DNA of 24,068 nucleotides from E44-bin32 sp041573795 (GCA_041573795.1 JBFFQB010000043.1:1-24068); one strand, 5' to 3'; positions 8,299 through 16,871 are shown, counted from the stretch's first letter. Made by a program: numbers and translations. Notes: generated by a model not told the origin, from the letters alone.

Positions 8299-9825
8299 AT
8301 GGAAAGAGTCCCTTTTTTCCGGCGAACCCTTTGGATATCTGCCCTCGTTTTGATCGCCGTTGGGTTGCCATATGCACTGCTCTTCCTACGTGCGTCGCCC
8401 ACAGGTCTCCCTGGATCTCTTTTGCTATTGGTACCGGGCTTGGGTGCCCTTCTGGCCCTGGGAGCGCTCGTTCTCAGTAGCGTCTTGGTCGTGCGAGTTC
8501 AGGATATCCGCTCGAGTCTATCCCAACTCACGCTTACACTCATCTTGGCCATCTGGCTGCTCTCCCACCTTGCTTACCTATCCGAGGATCAACGCTACGT
8601 GATCATTCGACTGATCCTTTTTGATCTGGACTTACTCGCATTAGCAAGTACGTTCAGCCTGATGATAGCCGCCCAATTCGTACTACCAGTTGAAAGAGGG
8701 CGAGATCGGCTGCTCGCTATTCGCCGTCTGGTCGGCTACACCCTGGGTGAACGCGGACCTGTTACCTTTGTTGAAGAAGGTATCGCTCGGCAAGCATACG
8801 CCGAAGACTTACGCCCTGGTCCTGGCGTTTTCCTGATCGATAACGCCAGCGCGGTTGTGCTCCGCACCGACACCGCTTTTACCCGCGCGATGGGGCCAGG
8901 GGTCGTCTTTTCACAACCAGGCGAGCGCTGCGCGGAAGCACTCGACTTGCGTCCCCAAATTCGGGTCATTTCGGGATCAAAAGCCGACGATACGGATACT
9001 TCTGAAGCGGATGTCACCTCAGAGGCTGTAACCCAGGATGGGATCACCATAAGCGCTGATATTACGATCACTTTCATCCTCGACCCTGGGCTCGAAGGCA
9101 GCCCCCGGCTGGGTCGCTTCGCCGATAAACCTCCATACGAATTTAACCGCACATCCGTCGAGCGGGCGGTCTACGCCCACACCTTTGGTGAGCTCGGTGA
9201 TGTCCCCTGGAGCAGGATTCCAGCCTTACTTGTCGCGGATGTTTGGCGGGAGGAAGTCAAACAATGGCCCCTCAACAAAATGCTGAGCACTCTGGCTGAT
9301 CAAAACTCACCGCTCGAACAGATCTGTAACACTATTCGCGAGCGATTATTACCACCCACCCGAAAGGGATTCGAACAGAGTGAACCGAGGGAAGAAGAAT
9401 CCTCTAGAGAATTGGAAATCCTTGGCGCACGCGGGATCCGCTTGCTCGATATCTCCATCGCAAATCTCCAAATCCCGGCGCCGATCCAGGAGGAGCGATC
9501 GCTGCGATGGCGCCAAGCCTGGGGGGGAGAGGTCCAGGAAGCGCTGCAAGAAGCGATGGAACGGGTGAGGCTGGCACGCGAAAAGGGAGAGAAAGAGGCG
9601 GAGCAAAACCTTCTAGAAGGATACGGGCACTCCCTGCTAGAAGCCTTGCGTAGCAATAAGCAACCTGGCCAGCGTGAGACGTTGTTGGCGCTTGTTACTG
9701 ACATGGTCCAGCAAACAGCCTCTAACGATGCTCCCGGGATCGCGCCCCAACTGCGTGCAAAGTTGGTCCAGCTCCAAGGTGAACTTCAAAACCTACCGGC
9801 GGATTGTCAGGATATATCGGGTTGA
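8299..9825 (+). CDS. SPFH/band-7-like membrane protein, first of a pair
   Basis: A protein of 508 residues. Four hydrophobic segments (about 9-30, 40-66, 76-94, 102-129) are followed by a soluble region from about 150 to 330. That region has SPFH/band-7 traits: an early VVLRTDTAFTRAMGPGVVF stretch, then VTSEAVTQDGITISADITI, equivalent to the 'T.DG..v.v...v.y.v' core strand of stomatin-type domains. A charged helical region follows (about 405-460, EALQEAMERVRLAREKGEKE), likely coiled coil. SPFH proteins oligomerise on membranes and form scaffolds, often with proteases; no NfeD-type protease is nearby. The ATG has no Shine-Dalgarno sequence and lies just below the promoter. The stop is 7 bases from the next start, and the next gene encodes a similar protein. 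The domain call is moderate; the role is unknown. Confidence 0.75.
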   Translation: MERVPFFRRTLWISALVLIAVGLPYALLFLRASPTGLPGSLLLLVPGLGALLALGALVLSSVLVVRVQDIRSSLSQLTLTLILAIWLLSHLAYLSEDQRYVIIRLILFDLDLLALASTFSLMIAAQFVLPVERGRDRLLAIRRLVGYTLGERGPVTFVEEGIARQAYAEDLRPGPGVFLIDNASAVVLRTDTAFTRAMGPGVVFSQPGERCAEALDLRPQIRVISGSKADDTDTSEADVTSEAVTQDGITISADITITFILDPGLEGSPRLGRFADKPPYEFNRTSVERAVYAHTFGELGDVPWSRIPALLVADVWREEVKQWPLNKMLSTLADQNSPLEQICNTIRERLLPPTRKGFEQSEPREEESSRELEILGARGIRLLDISIANLQIPAPIQEERSLRWRQAWGGEVQEALQEAMERVRLAREKGEKEAEQNLLEGYGHSLLEALRSNKQPGQRETLLALVTDMVQQTASNDAPGIAPQLRAKLVQLQGELQNLPADCQDISG

Positions 9826-9832
9826 ACAGGGC

Positions 9833-11323
9833 ATGAATAACACTAACAGCGGGTTAGCAGTCTTAGGTCGATCGATCCTCAAGAGTCTATTCTTGCTGAT
9901 TATTGGACGAGATGTTACCGCCGCGCTTATCCGATTTATTCTTCTCGCTGCGCTGATTGCTATCCACTGGGTTGTCACTATCGTCGGCCTGCGGTTTCCA
10001 GGTGAAATCCCAATCTTCTGGTTGCGCAATATGCCGCAGATCAGCTATCCCCTCCTCAATATTGCCAGCACCTTTTTTAATCCGGAAGTGTTGTTGCACC
10101 TCCTACCTCTGCTTGCAGGTTTGATTTTGGGAATCGTTGTTGCGGCTCGCTACCTGAGCGATCTTTTTGAGCTTGATCGATTCGATATCGCCTGGCGCTA
10201 TCTAACCGGGTCAATTTATGGTTTGAGCACCCCCAAGTTGAGGATCAACAGTGGCGACAAAGACGACCTAGATATCAACAATCCGGTGCGACGTATCGGC
10301 GGACCGGGCGTCATCAAAACCCACCTGGGATTCGCGGCGGTATTTGAGAGCATCGATGGGATCCCTAGTGTATATGGCCTCTCCCATAGCAAGGAGGGTC
10401 AACAAACCGAAAAGGTTGATCCCAGCGCAAGAACTCCTCAAGCCAGTTATGTGATTCGAGGATTTGAGCGCCTGCGAGATGTTGTCGATTTGCGCGATCG
10501 AATTGCCAAGGTGGATTTAATTCACGCTGAGACACGCGATGGCGTGAGGGTGGCAGCGCGTGAGGCACAAATGGTCTTTCGCGTTTTCGGTGGGGATCAA
10601 GAGCGCAGCTTGAGAGATCCTTATCCCTTCAGTGAGGATGCTATCCGACGCATCGTCTATGCTCAACCTGTGAATACAAAGCAGCGGCGCACACCAGCTG
10701 ATGCATTACGGGATATTGTTAGAACCGAGATTCGATCTTTTGTCGGTCGCTATACGCTCGATGAGTTTCTGGCGCTTCAACCTTACCGCCTGCTGGATCA
10801 CCAAGCATCAGAGACATTGGAAGATACCCCTGCTGGGGAAGTACGCCAATCCATCCAAATCCCACGTCGCGAATTAACCGAGCGATTTCACACGCCCGAT
10901 TTGCACGCCCGCCTGAAGGAGCAAGGCCTGGAATTAGACTGGGTCGGCGTGGGCACTTGGAATATCAGCGAAGACCCGGGGGAGCTAGCCGAGACGAGTG
11001 CGGGGCATACATTGATCCAGACCTGGCGTGATCGTCAGCGACTTCAGCTCTACCAGTCTCCCGAATATATTCAGCGTCAACGCCAGCTTGCTATGCAACA
11101 GAAACCGGATGCGCTGATCCGTGCCTGGATTGAGAGTTGGTACGCAGGTGAACTTCCTAAAGGTTATCGCTGCTACGAACTTCTCACAACGATCGCCCAA
11201 CAGTTGCAAACCCTTGAAACGCGATCGGAACCAGCTTCTGAAACCCGATCAAACCTAACCCTCATCCGAAATCATATCGACACACTCTTGGATCCTGATG
11301 TTCTTGGGAGTGATCCGCGTTGA
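9833..11323 (+). CDS. SPFH/band-7-like membrane protein, second of a pair
   Basis: A protein of 496 residues from the ATG at 9833, which I prefer to the in-frame upstream ATG at 9674 because the latter lies deep inside the preceding gene. Two hydrophobic segments (about 33-53 and 87-107) precede a soluble domain. It begins near 150 with GGPGVIKTHLGFAAVFES and continues with VVDLRDRIAKVDLIHAETRD and GVRVAAREAQMVFRVFGGDQ, matching the strand order of the band-7 fold and the neighbouring gene. The C-terminal part is helical and charged. With the upstream gene it probably forms a hetero-oligomeric membrane assembly, by analogy with HflK-HflC pairs; this is inference. Its TGA overlaps the TTG start of the kinase gene, which implies translational coupling to pseudouridine salvage. 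Confidence 0.73.
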   Translation: MNNTNSGLAVLGRSILKSLFLLIIGRDVTAALIRFILLAALIAIHWVVTIVGLRFPGEIPIFWLRNMPQISYPLLNIASTFFNPEVLLHLLPLLAGLILGIVVAARYLSDLFELDRFDIAWRYLTGSIYGLSTPKLRINSGDKDDLDINNPVRRIGGPGVIKTHLGFAAVFESIDGIPSVYGLSHSKEGQQTEKVDPSARTPQASYVIRGFERLRDVVDLRDRIAKVDLIHAETRDGVRVAAREAQMVFRVFGGDQERSLRDPYPFSEDAIRRIVYAQPVNTKQRRTPADALRDIVRTEIRSFVGRYTLDEFLALQPYRLLDHQASETLEDTPAGEVRQSIQIPRRELTERFHTPDLHARLKEQGLELDWVGVGTWNISEDPGELAETSAGHTLIQTWRDRQRLQLYQSPEYIQRQRQLAMQQKPDALIRAWIESWYAGELPKGYRCYELLTTIAQQLQTLETRSEPASETRSNLTLIRNHIDTLLDPDVLGSDPR

Positions 11324-12264
11324 ATGAAAGTGAACACATAGAAGCGCCGATCTTGGTAATAGGATCCTCCGGCCTGGATCTGGTTGGTCGGTCCCTTGGC
11401 TCACTCCAGATGGGAACCTCCAATCCGGGTCACCTGCGTGTATCGCCAGGTGGAGTCGCCCGCAATGTCGCCGAAAACCTCGTCCGCCTGGGATTGAGGG
11501 TCAATTTGATTACGGCGGTGGGCGAAGACCAACAAGGCCATCAAATCCTGCAGGAGACACGCTCGGAGGGCATCAACGTCGATCATTGCCTCCAAATTTC
11601 CGAGCATCCCACCGGCTCTTATCTGGCCATTCTCGACGAGCAAGGAAACCTTCATCTCGGCATGGATGATATGAAGATCAGTGATCAGATCACGTCGGAA
11701 TATTTGCAGGATAGGCGCTTTCTATTCAACGAAGCTTCTGCGGTCTTCCTGGATGCAAACTTACCTGAGGCAACCCTGCGCACGGCGATTTCACTTGCAT
11801 CGCGTGCCGGTGTCCCTGTTGCGGCCGATCCAACCTCCGTCAACCTTGCCCCCCGCCTACAACCTTTCCTTGAAAAGCTCTGGTTGATCACGCCCAATGA
11901 GAAGGAAGCTGAGGCAATTTGTCCCCATCCCATCCCTCATGCGGATCGAGAACAAGCGATTAACGCGGCCAAGCATTTGGTTAATGAAGGTGTACAAATC
12001 GCCATCATTGCCATGGCGGAGTTTGGTGTTGGCTATGCAACTACGGAGAGCACCGGTCATATCCCTGCAATAAAAACGGATGTGATCGATCCCACCGGCG
12101 CTGGTGATGCCCTTTCAGCCGCAGTAATCTTCGCATTGCTCAACGATATCCCCATTGATGAAGCTGTTCGTCTCGGTGTTTCAGCCGCCGCGCTGACATT
12201 ACGGTCGCCCGGAACCGTCGCTCAGGATCTCTCACTCGAGCGTCTCTATGACGAATACCTCTGA
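11320..12264 (+). CDS. psuK: PfkB-family sugar kinase, probable pseudouridine kinase
   Basis: A ribokinase-fold kinase of 314 residues, the usual family length. The first PfkB signature region is SPGGVARNVAENLVRLG with VGEDQQGHQIL following. The second is DVIDPTGAGDALSAAV, whose Asp263 is the catalytic base. With the psuG gene 37 bases downstream, the likely reaction is ATP-dependent phosphorylation of pseudouridine to pseudouridine 5'-phosphate in the cytoplasm. Family alone would also allow ribokinase or adenosine-kinase-like activity; the neighbour decides the call. The start is TTG, overlapping the upstream stop in a TTGA arrangement, with GGGAG about 10 bases before it. A nearby ATG at 11324 is out of frame. 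Family certain, substrate probable. Confidence 0.87.
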   Translation: MNESEHIEAPILVIGSSGLDLVGRSLGSLQMGTSNPGHLRVSPGGVARNVAENLVRLGLRVNLITAVGEDQQGHQILQETRSEGINVDHCLQISEHPTGSYLAILDEQGNLHLGMDDMKISDQITSEYLQDRRFLFNEASAVFLDANLPEATLRTAISLASRAGVPVAADPTSVNLAPRLQPFLEKLWLITPNEKEAEAICPHPIPHADREQAINAAKHLVNEGVQIAIIAMAEFGVGYATTESTGHIPAIKTDVIDPTGAGDALSAAVIFALLNDIPIDEAVRLGVSAAALTLRSPGTVAQDLSLERLYDEYL

Positions 12265-12301
12265 TCCACGTGTTGGGTAGATTAAGGAAATCGATCATCA
12301 T

Positions 12302-13234
12302 ATGAACCCACAGGAAAACCTTCCTTCCTGGATGGAATTTCATCCTGATGTGGCCCAGGGCCTGCGTACGAATCAGCCCGTAGTCGCCCTTGAGACCACC
12401 GTCATCACCCACGGACTCCCGAGGCCGACCAACTTTGAACTTGGGATGCGCATGCAACAGGAGATACGCAACCTGGGGGCTGTCCCTGCTACGATCGCAT
12501 TGCTGGATGGAACCTACTTGATCGGGTTAAGTGATGCCCAGCTCGAACATCTGGCCTTAGAAAGCCAATCCGTAAAGATAAATCGACGAGAGCTTGGTGT
12601 CCAACGCGCTCTGAAGGGTAGCGGTGGTACCACTGTTGCCGCCACGATGTACCTGGCGCATCGAGCTAAAATTCCAGTATTCGCCACGGGTGGGATCGGC
12701 GGTGTTCATCGCGGTGATTCCGGCGATGTTTCCTCTGATCTGCCTGAATTGGCCAATACTCCGGTCGTTGTCATTTGTTCGGGGGCAAAAGCAATCCTCG
12801 ACCTACCCCGAACCCTGGAGTGGCTTGAAACCTACGGAGTACCCGTCCTTGGTTGGCAGACAGACACATTCCCAACATTCTTCAGTTCTGGCAGCCAGCT
12901 CAAGGTTCAAGTGAGGGTTGACACTCCTGCAGAGGTCGCCAACATCGTACATCAGCACTGGGGTACCGGTTTAACCTCAGGGCTCCTGCTCTGTGTTCCC
13001 TGTCCCGAGGAATATGCCCTACCCGCTGAGACAGCCGAGACAGTATTGCAACAAGCCTTGCTTGAAGCCCATAACCAAGGAATCGTTGGCAAGGAAGTAT
13101 CACCTTTTTTACTCAACTATATGAACGAGGCCACTGCAGGTGCCACCCTCAAGGCGAACCTGGCCCTGCTACGCAATAATGCCCGTGTCGCAGCAGAAAT
13201 TGCTGCCGCGCTGCTAGACCCCACGCCATCCTAA
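12302..13234 (+). CDS. psuG: Pseudouridine-5'-phosphate glycosidase
   Basis: Cleaves the C-C glycosidic bond of pseudouridine 5'-phosphate to uracil and ribose 5-phosphate (reversible in vitro). The 310 residues match the family. Visible hallmarks are VALETTVITHGLPRP near the N-terminus with Glu31, the GSGGTTVAATMYLAHRAKIPVF region, FATGGIGGVHRG, and VICSGAKAILD, whose Lys163 corresponds to the Schiff-base lysine of the E. coli enzyme (Lys166). The WQTDTFPTFF segment that lines the active site is also present. It is the last gene of the operon and is followed by the terminator at 13261. A TAAGGAAA element lies about 10 bases before the ATG. This is the most secure enzymatic call in the operon. 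Confidence 0.96.
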   Translation: MNPQENLPSWMEFHPDVAQGLRTNQPVVALETTVITHGLPRPTNFELGMRMQQEIRNLGAVPATIALLDGTYLIGLSDAQLEHLALESQSVKINRRELGVQRALKGSGGTTVAATMYLAHRAKIPVFATGGIGGVHRGDSGDVSSDLPELANTPVVVICSGAKAILDLPRTLEWLETYGVPVLGWQTDTFPTFFSSGSQLKVQVRVDTPAEVANIVHQHWGTGLTSGLLLCVPCPEEYALPAETAETVLQQALLEAHNQGIVGKEVSPFLLNYMNEATAGATLKANLALLRNNARVAAEIAAALLDPTPS

Positions 13235-13260
13235 ACACCACTTCACCGCATTAAAAGGCA

Positions 13261-13287
13261 AACCCCGGGCTGAAATCCCGGGGTTTT
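13261..13287. terminator. Bidirectional terminator between psuG and degV
   Basis: AACCCCGGG (13261-13269) pairs with CCCGGGGTT (13277-13285) around a seven-base loop. TTTT follows on the plus strand, and AAAAGG with the initial AA gives a T-rich tail on the minus strand. It lies between two convergent genes and can serve both. Confidence 0.88.
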
Positions 13288-13316
13288 AATGATTTGGCAG
13301 ACGGTAAATCTGGGGC

Positions 13317-14153
13317 CTATGCTGCGCTTACTGTGGCAAATCCTATCGCGCCGGGTCCGATGTGTGCCCCGATTACCGGTGTAATATCCACCGCCTCGAT
13401 TTCACCCAACGGGATTGAATCCGCGACCGACTCAAATAGCCGGCGAGCCTGCTGCTCGGCATTCGTGTGTAGTAGTGCGAGGCGTGTCAATGGCAGCTTC
13501 TCGTTCAACAATTCCAGCACGCGCGCATGAGCCCTTGAAGTCGTTCGGACGCGTTCTGAGGAGGCCTCGCCTGCGTACATCTTTAAGAGCGGTTTAATCT
13601 GGAGCATGCTCCCCAAACTTGCCATGATGGTGTTCATACGTCCACTACGCCGCAGGAACTCGAGCGTGTCGAGAGCGGCAAAGACATGGCTCCTTTTGAT
13701 CTGATCCAGTAAGGCTGCCTTGATTTCCTCAAGCGAGTTTCGCTCCTGGGCCATGCGCGCAGCTTCTTCAACCAAAAAACCCGTACCCAGGCTTAATTGG
13801 TGAGAATCGAATGCTTCGACGGCGATCTCACGAGTTTGTTCTGCTGCGACCTGGGCGACATCCATGGTGGCGCTCAAGCTGCGGGAGATGTGAATAGAGA
13901 GTATCTGATCGGCGCCTTCGGAAGCTAACTGCTGGTAAATCCGCTTGAAGGTTTCCGGGCTGGGTGCGGCAGTCGTAGGAGCGACTTTCCACTCCGGCAA
14001 GCTACGGTAAAACTGCTCCCGCGTGAGGTCAACGCCATCTCGATATCCCTGATCGCCCACATTGATCAGCATAGGGATGACGGTGATGCCCAAGCGATCT
14101 ATCGTTTCCTTAGGCAAATCACAAGTACTATCCGTGACGATCCGAATGGTCAT
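13317..14153 (-). CDS. degV: DegV family fatty-acid-binding protein
   Basis: DegV/FakB-type protein that binds a fatty acid; in Firmicutes FakB partners hand the acid to FakA for phosphorylation. The 278 residues begin MTIRIVTDSTCDLPKE, the standard opening. They continue with VAPTTAAPSPETFKRIY (the TS.PS acyl-binding region), SIHISRSLSATMDVAQ, and LDTLEFLRRSGR in the middle. The end is GAHIGPGAIGFATV, where His-containing GxHxGPGAxG is typical of the family. The start is set at 14153 because a perfect AGGAGG lies 8 bases upstream; an in-frame ATG at 14219 would add 22 unrelated residues. No FakA-type kinase is in the window. It is convergent with psuG and lies directly after the decayed folE. 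Family secure, ligand unknown. Confidence 0.92.
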   Translation of the reverse strand: MTIRIVTDSTCDLPKETIDRLGITVIPMLINVGDQGYRDGVDLTREQFYRSLPEWKVAPTTAAPSPETFKRIYQQLASEGADQILSIHISRSLSATMDVAQVAAEQTREIAVEAFDSHQLSLGTGFLVEEAARMAQERNSLEEIKAALLDQIKRSHVFAALDTLEFLRRSGRMNTIMASLGSMLQIKPLLKMYAGEASSERVRTTSRAHARVLELLNEKLPLTRLALLHTNAEQQARRLFESVADSIPLGEIEAVDITPVIGAHIGPGAIGFATVSAA

Positions 14154-14231
14154 TTTGGTTCCTCCTTCCGCTTCACGACTGCATGGATCTCCAAGACTGA
14201 TCGAAGCTTTTATTCTCACATCACGTTGCGG

Positions 14232-14590
14232 TTAAGGATCTGATAACAGGCCAAATATCTTCTCACCAACGGTATGCGAACCAGCCAGCCCAGCCTGCGT
14301 CCTCCTCAAGCCTTCCAGTTGTCGAATCCCTTGCATCCCTGCGCAGGAATAAACTCCCTCTGTTATAACCGCTTCGCACCGTGGATCTATTTTATTTCGT
14401 TCAGGAATTCCACAATTTGCTGGTTCATGCTCTCCGTTGATAATAGCATCCAAATCAACCTGATTTCGACTGGTGACTTCCTTGCGCTTCGTAGCGACAC
14501 GTTTCGGGGTCTCAGGCAAATCTTCATGTGAAGGATCTTCCCCAATATCCTCCTCTAGGTTCTGACAGCATTCTTCATCTGCTCAGAAGG
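14232..14590 (-). pseudogene. folE: Decayed GTP cyclohydrolase I (folE) remnant
   Basis: Minus-strand translation preserves both ends of a FolE protein but not its middle. At the N-terminal end, EQMKNAVRT (from about 14584) runs into a stop in its own frame. A one-base shift restores LEEDIGEDPSHEDLPETPKR, which fits the FolE pattern (LLeaiGEDP.REGL.ETPkRVA). It continues KEVTSRNQVDLDAIINGEH, matching the following ..y.vD...v.... segment. The sequence then jumps to AVITEGVYSCAGMQGIRQLE and a Thr/Gly-containing end closing KIFGLLSDP, matching the C-terminal (V.vE..H.CM.MRGvrk...F..L) part. Some 80-90 residues are missing, including the CEHH zinc and catalytic segment. The remnant has about 120 codons against about 190-220 in an intact gene. 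It has no ribosome site and no credible start. I infer a dead gene, not a short functional protein. Confidence 0.72.
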
Positions 14591-14744
14591 ATGCGCATGG
14601 GAACTATTCCATGGCCTGTTCCAGTTATTCTCGGTTGGTTACGAGATCTTCCTGCATTGTTGTGCGGAAGATAAGCCTTTCCTGATCGGGTACCTCAAAC
14701 ATAATATGAAAGCATGCATATCCCGAAAAGGGTTGATGTATGCT
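14591..14744. other. Non-coding gap upstream of the folE remnant
   Basis: This lies between the acyl-CoA synthetase stop and the folE remnant; together with that remnant and the spacer at 14154-14231 it makes a 590-base stretch with no intact gene. A 25-codon minus-strand frame starts at 14702 (MFEVPDQERLIF...) and has no ribosome site. A weak inverted repeat, GCATA...TATGC around CCC-GGG (about 14715-14742), follows the synthetase stop and could act as a poor terminator. I see nothing else. Confidence 0.4.
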
Positions 14745-16871
14745 TCAGGCTTCGTGCGGCAACTTCACATCGCCTTCTTCATAGCGCAGGCGTACATCGA
14801 GTGAAAAAGCCCCCTCCCCTTCCGCCATGACGCGCAGGGGATTTATCTCCAGTTCATGAATCTCGCTGTGATCAAGAGCCAATTGACTTAAGCGCAACAA
14901 GGTTTCGAGGACGGCTTCGCGATCAGCAGGTCCAATGCTGCGGAAACCGCGCAGCTTCCGCCCGGCTTGCGTACGATCTATCATCGCTTCAGCCTCTTCG
15001 CGGCTGAGCGGCGCCAATTCAAAAGCGACATCCTTTAACGCCTCGACCTCAACGCCTCCGGTGCCGAACATTAAGAGCGGACCGAACTGCTCATCGCGCA
15101 CGAAACCCACAATCAACTCCTGGCCGCCCTGGTGTTCTGGTTGGACCAGTAACCCGGTGACCGCAATATCGGGGATGGATTCGTCCGCCCGGGCCAAGAG
15201 CCGCTCGCATGCCGCCTTCAGATCATTCTCCGAATGTAGCCCCAATGCTAAGACTCCGAGGTCCGATTTGTGGGTGAGGTCCGGTGAATCCAACTTGACC
15301 ACTACCGGGTAGCCAAAGACCTGCGCCGCTCCAACCGCCTCTTCCGGTTCTCGCACAGAACGGAAGGGTAGCATCGGCAATCCATAGGCTTCGGCGACGG
15401 CATGTGCGTCCGCAGCAGCGACAAAGCCTTCCCTGCCTTTGTGGGCTGCTTGCAGGAGTGTGCGCACCTTCTTTGAGTCTACATCTTTGAATAGCCTGGG
15501 TTTGCTCTGTGGGCGCTCGAGATGTTTGGCGCGCAAACACAGGACTTTCAGGACGGAAGCTGCTCGTTCAGGGAAGCGGTAATCAGGTATGCGCGATTGC
15601 CGAAACAATCGTGCAGCAGGAGCGATCAATTCCTCGCCCATTAAAGCCACCACAACAGGTTTTCCCGCAGATCGAATGACCGGAATGATTGCCCCTGCAA
15701 CCTCCGCAGCTGTTGTCACTGGCGGCGGTGGCAGGATAACCATGATGCTATCGACGGCCTCATCATTCAGCAGCAGACGCAAGCAGTCGGCATACTCACG
15801 CGGTCCTGCGCCTGCCAGCATATCGACAGGATTATGCAGGCTGGCGGCATCCGGAAGAAGTTGCGCCAAGCGATCCTGCGTCTCAGCAGCCAGGTCGGGC
15901 AACTGCAAACCTTGGGCTTCCAGCGAGTCGGCTGCAATGGCTCCCGGACCGCCCGCATTGGTCAACACGGCCACATTCGGACCACGGGGAGGCAGACACC
16001 AGGCCAGAGCTCTGGCCCAGTCGAACATCTCCTCGCTGTGGCGGGCGCGTATCACGCCAGCTTTACGAAAGGCGGCATCAAAAGCCTCGTCCCTGCCCGC
16101 CAGAGCCCCGGTATGCGAGGCCACAGCCTTCCGCCCGCTCCGGGTTCGCCCCACTTTAATGGCAACAACCGGCTTCTCGGGTGTCACGCGCCGGGCTTGT
16201 TCGATGAAGGTCGGGCCATCCCCGACACCTTCCATGTACATGGCGACCACGCGTGTATTTGGATCGGCAGCCACTGCCGGTAGTACCTCACCCTCGTTCA
16301 GGTCCATCTGGTTTCCCAAACTCACCAGGCGCGAGAGCCCAAACCCCTGACCACGTGCCCAGTCAATCACCGTCTCGCATATCGCCCCTGAATGAGAGAG
16401 AAAGGCGATATCTCCACGAATAGGGCCGGGCAAGGGCAGGAAGCTGGTATCTATGGGAATATGCGTGTCTAGATATCCGATGCAGTTAGGCCCCAGGACC
16501 CGGATTTTGTATTTCTTCGCAATTTCCAAGCAGCGAGCCTCAAGCGCGCGGCCTTTCTCTCCGGTCTCTCGAAATCCCCCAGCTCCAACAATGGCGTAAT
16601 GGATCCCTCTCTCTCCGCAGCCTTGTAACGCTGCGGGCACAGCCTGGGCCGGGATCATCACGACCGCCAGATCGACAGGATCTGGCACGCTGGCCAAATC
16701 GGGATAGAGCGGTCGATCGAACAAGGACCCGCCGCGCGGGTTAACGAGATGTATCGTGCCGGGGTAACCCGATACGACCAGGTTGCGAGCGACACCATAT
16801 CCCAGCTTGGTTGGATTCTGGGAGGCGCCGACGACGACGACTCCTCGTGGAGCGAAAAGGCCCTTGAGCAT
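14745..16871 (-). CDS. ADP-forming (NDP-forming) acyl-CoA synthetase, fused alpha-beta
   Basis: Converts an acyl-CoA plus ADP and phosphate to the free acid, CoA and ATP (or the reverse); in fermenters it makes ATP from acetyl-CoA or branched acyl-CoAs. The 708 residues have alpha and beta parts in one chain. First is a CoA-binding Rossmann domain (GVVVVGASQNPTKLGYGVARN). Two succinyl-CoA-ligase-like domains follow, with SHSGAICETVIDWA, and VASHTGALAGRDEAFDAAF containing His253, at the position of the phosphohistidine in this family. An ATP-grasp domain runs from about 480 (YPVVVKLDSPDLTHKSD; GQELIVGFVRDEQFGPLLMFG; ELEINPL). GAGGTGG lies upstream of the ATG. It is divergent from the 17016 gene. 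The substrate, and any protein-acetylating role as in Pat-like relatives, cannot be decided; no acetyltransferase domain is present. Confidence 0.93.
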   Translation of the reverse strand: MLKGLFAPRGVVVVGASQNPTKLGYGVARNLVVSGYPGTIHLVNPRGGSLFDRPLYPDLASVPDPVDLAVVMIPAQAVPAALQGCGERGIHYAIVGAGGFRETGEKGRALEARCLEIAKKYKIRVLGPNCIGYLDTHIPIDTSFLPLPGPIRGDIAFLSHSGAICETVIDWARGQGFGLSRLVSLGNQMDLNEGEVLPAVAADPNTRVVAMYMEGVGDGPTFIEQARRVTPEKPVVAIKVGRTRSGRKAVASHTGALAGRDEAFDAAFRKAGVIRARHSEEMFDWARALAWCLPPRGPNVAVLTNAGGPGAIAADSLEAQGLQLPDLAAETQDRLAQLLPDAASLHNPVDMLAGAGPREYADCLRLLLNDEAVDSIMVILPPPPVTTAAEVAGAIIPVIRSAGKPVVVALMGEELIAPAARLFRQSRIPDYRFPERAASVLKVLCLRAKHLERPQSKPRLFKDVDSKKVRTLLQAAHKGREGFVAAADAHAVAEAYGLPMLPFRSVREPEEAVGAAQVFGYPVVVKLDSPDLTHKSDLGVLALGLHSENDLKAACERLLARADESIPDIAVTGLLVQPEHQGGQELIVGFVRDEQFGPLLMFGTGGVEVEALKDVAFELAPLSREEAEAMIDRTQAGRKLRGFRSIGPADREAVLETLLRLSQLALDHSEIHELEINPLRVMAEGEGAFSLDVRLRYEEGDVKLPHEA

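Noticed and set aside
11324..11326. ATG as start of the PfkB kinase
   Set aside because: It is out of frame with the kinase; the in-frame TTG at 11320 overlapping the upstream stop is the sensible start.
14274..14531. 85-codon plus-strand reading frame over the folE remnant
   Set aside because: The minus-strand translation carries the FolE motifs; the plus-strand frame shows nothing and has no ribosome site.
14700..14745. Terminator after the acyl-CoA synthetase
   Set aside because: The inverted repeat is short and interrupted and lacks a T-tract, so it is noted only as a possibility.
15589..16350. 253-codon plus-strand reading frame
   Set aside because: Antisense to the acyl-CoA synthetase; Ala/Ser/Arg-rich composition is what the complement of a GC-rich gene gives. 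A second overlapping frame at 15834-16283 is rejected for the same reason.
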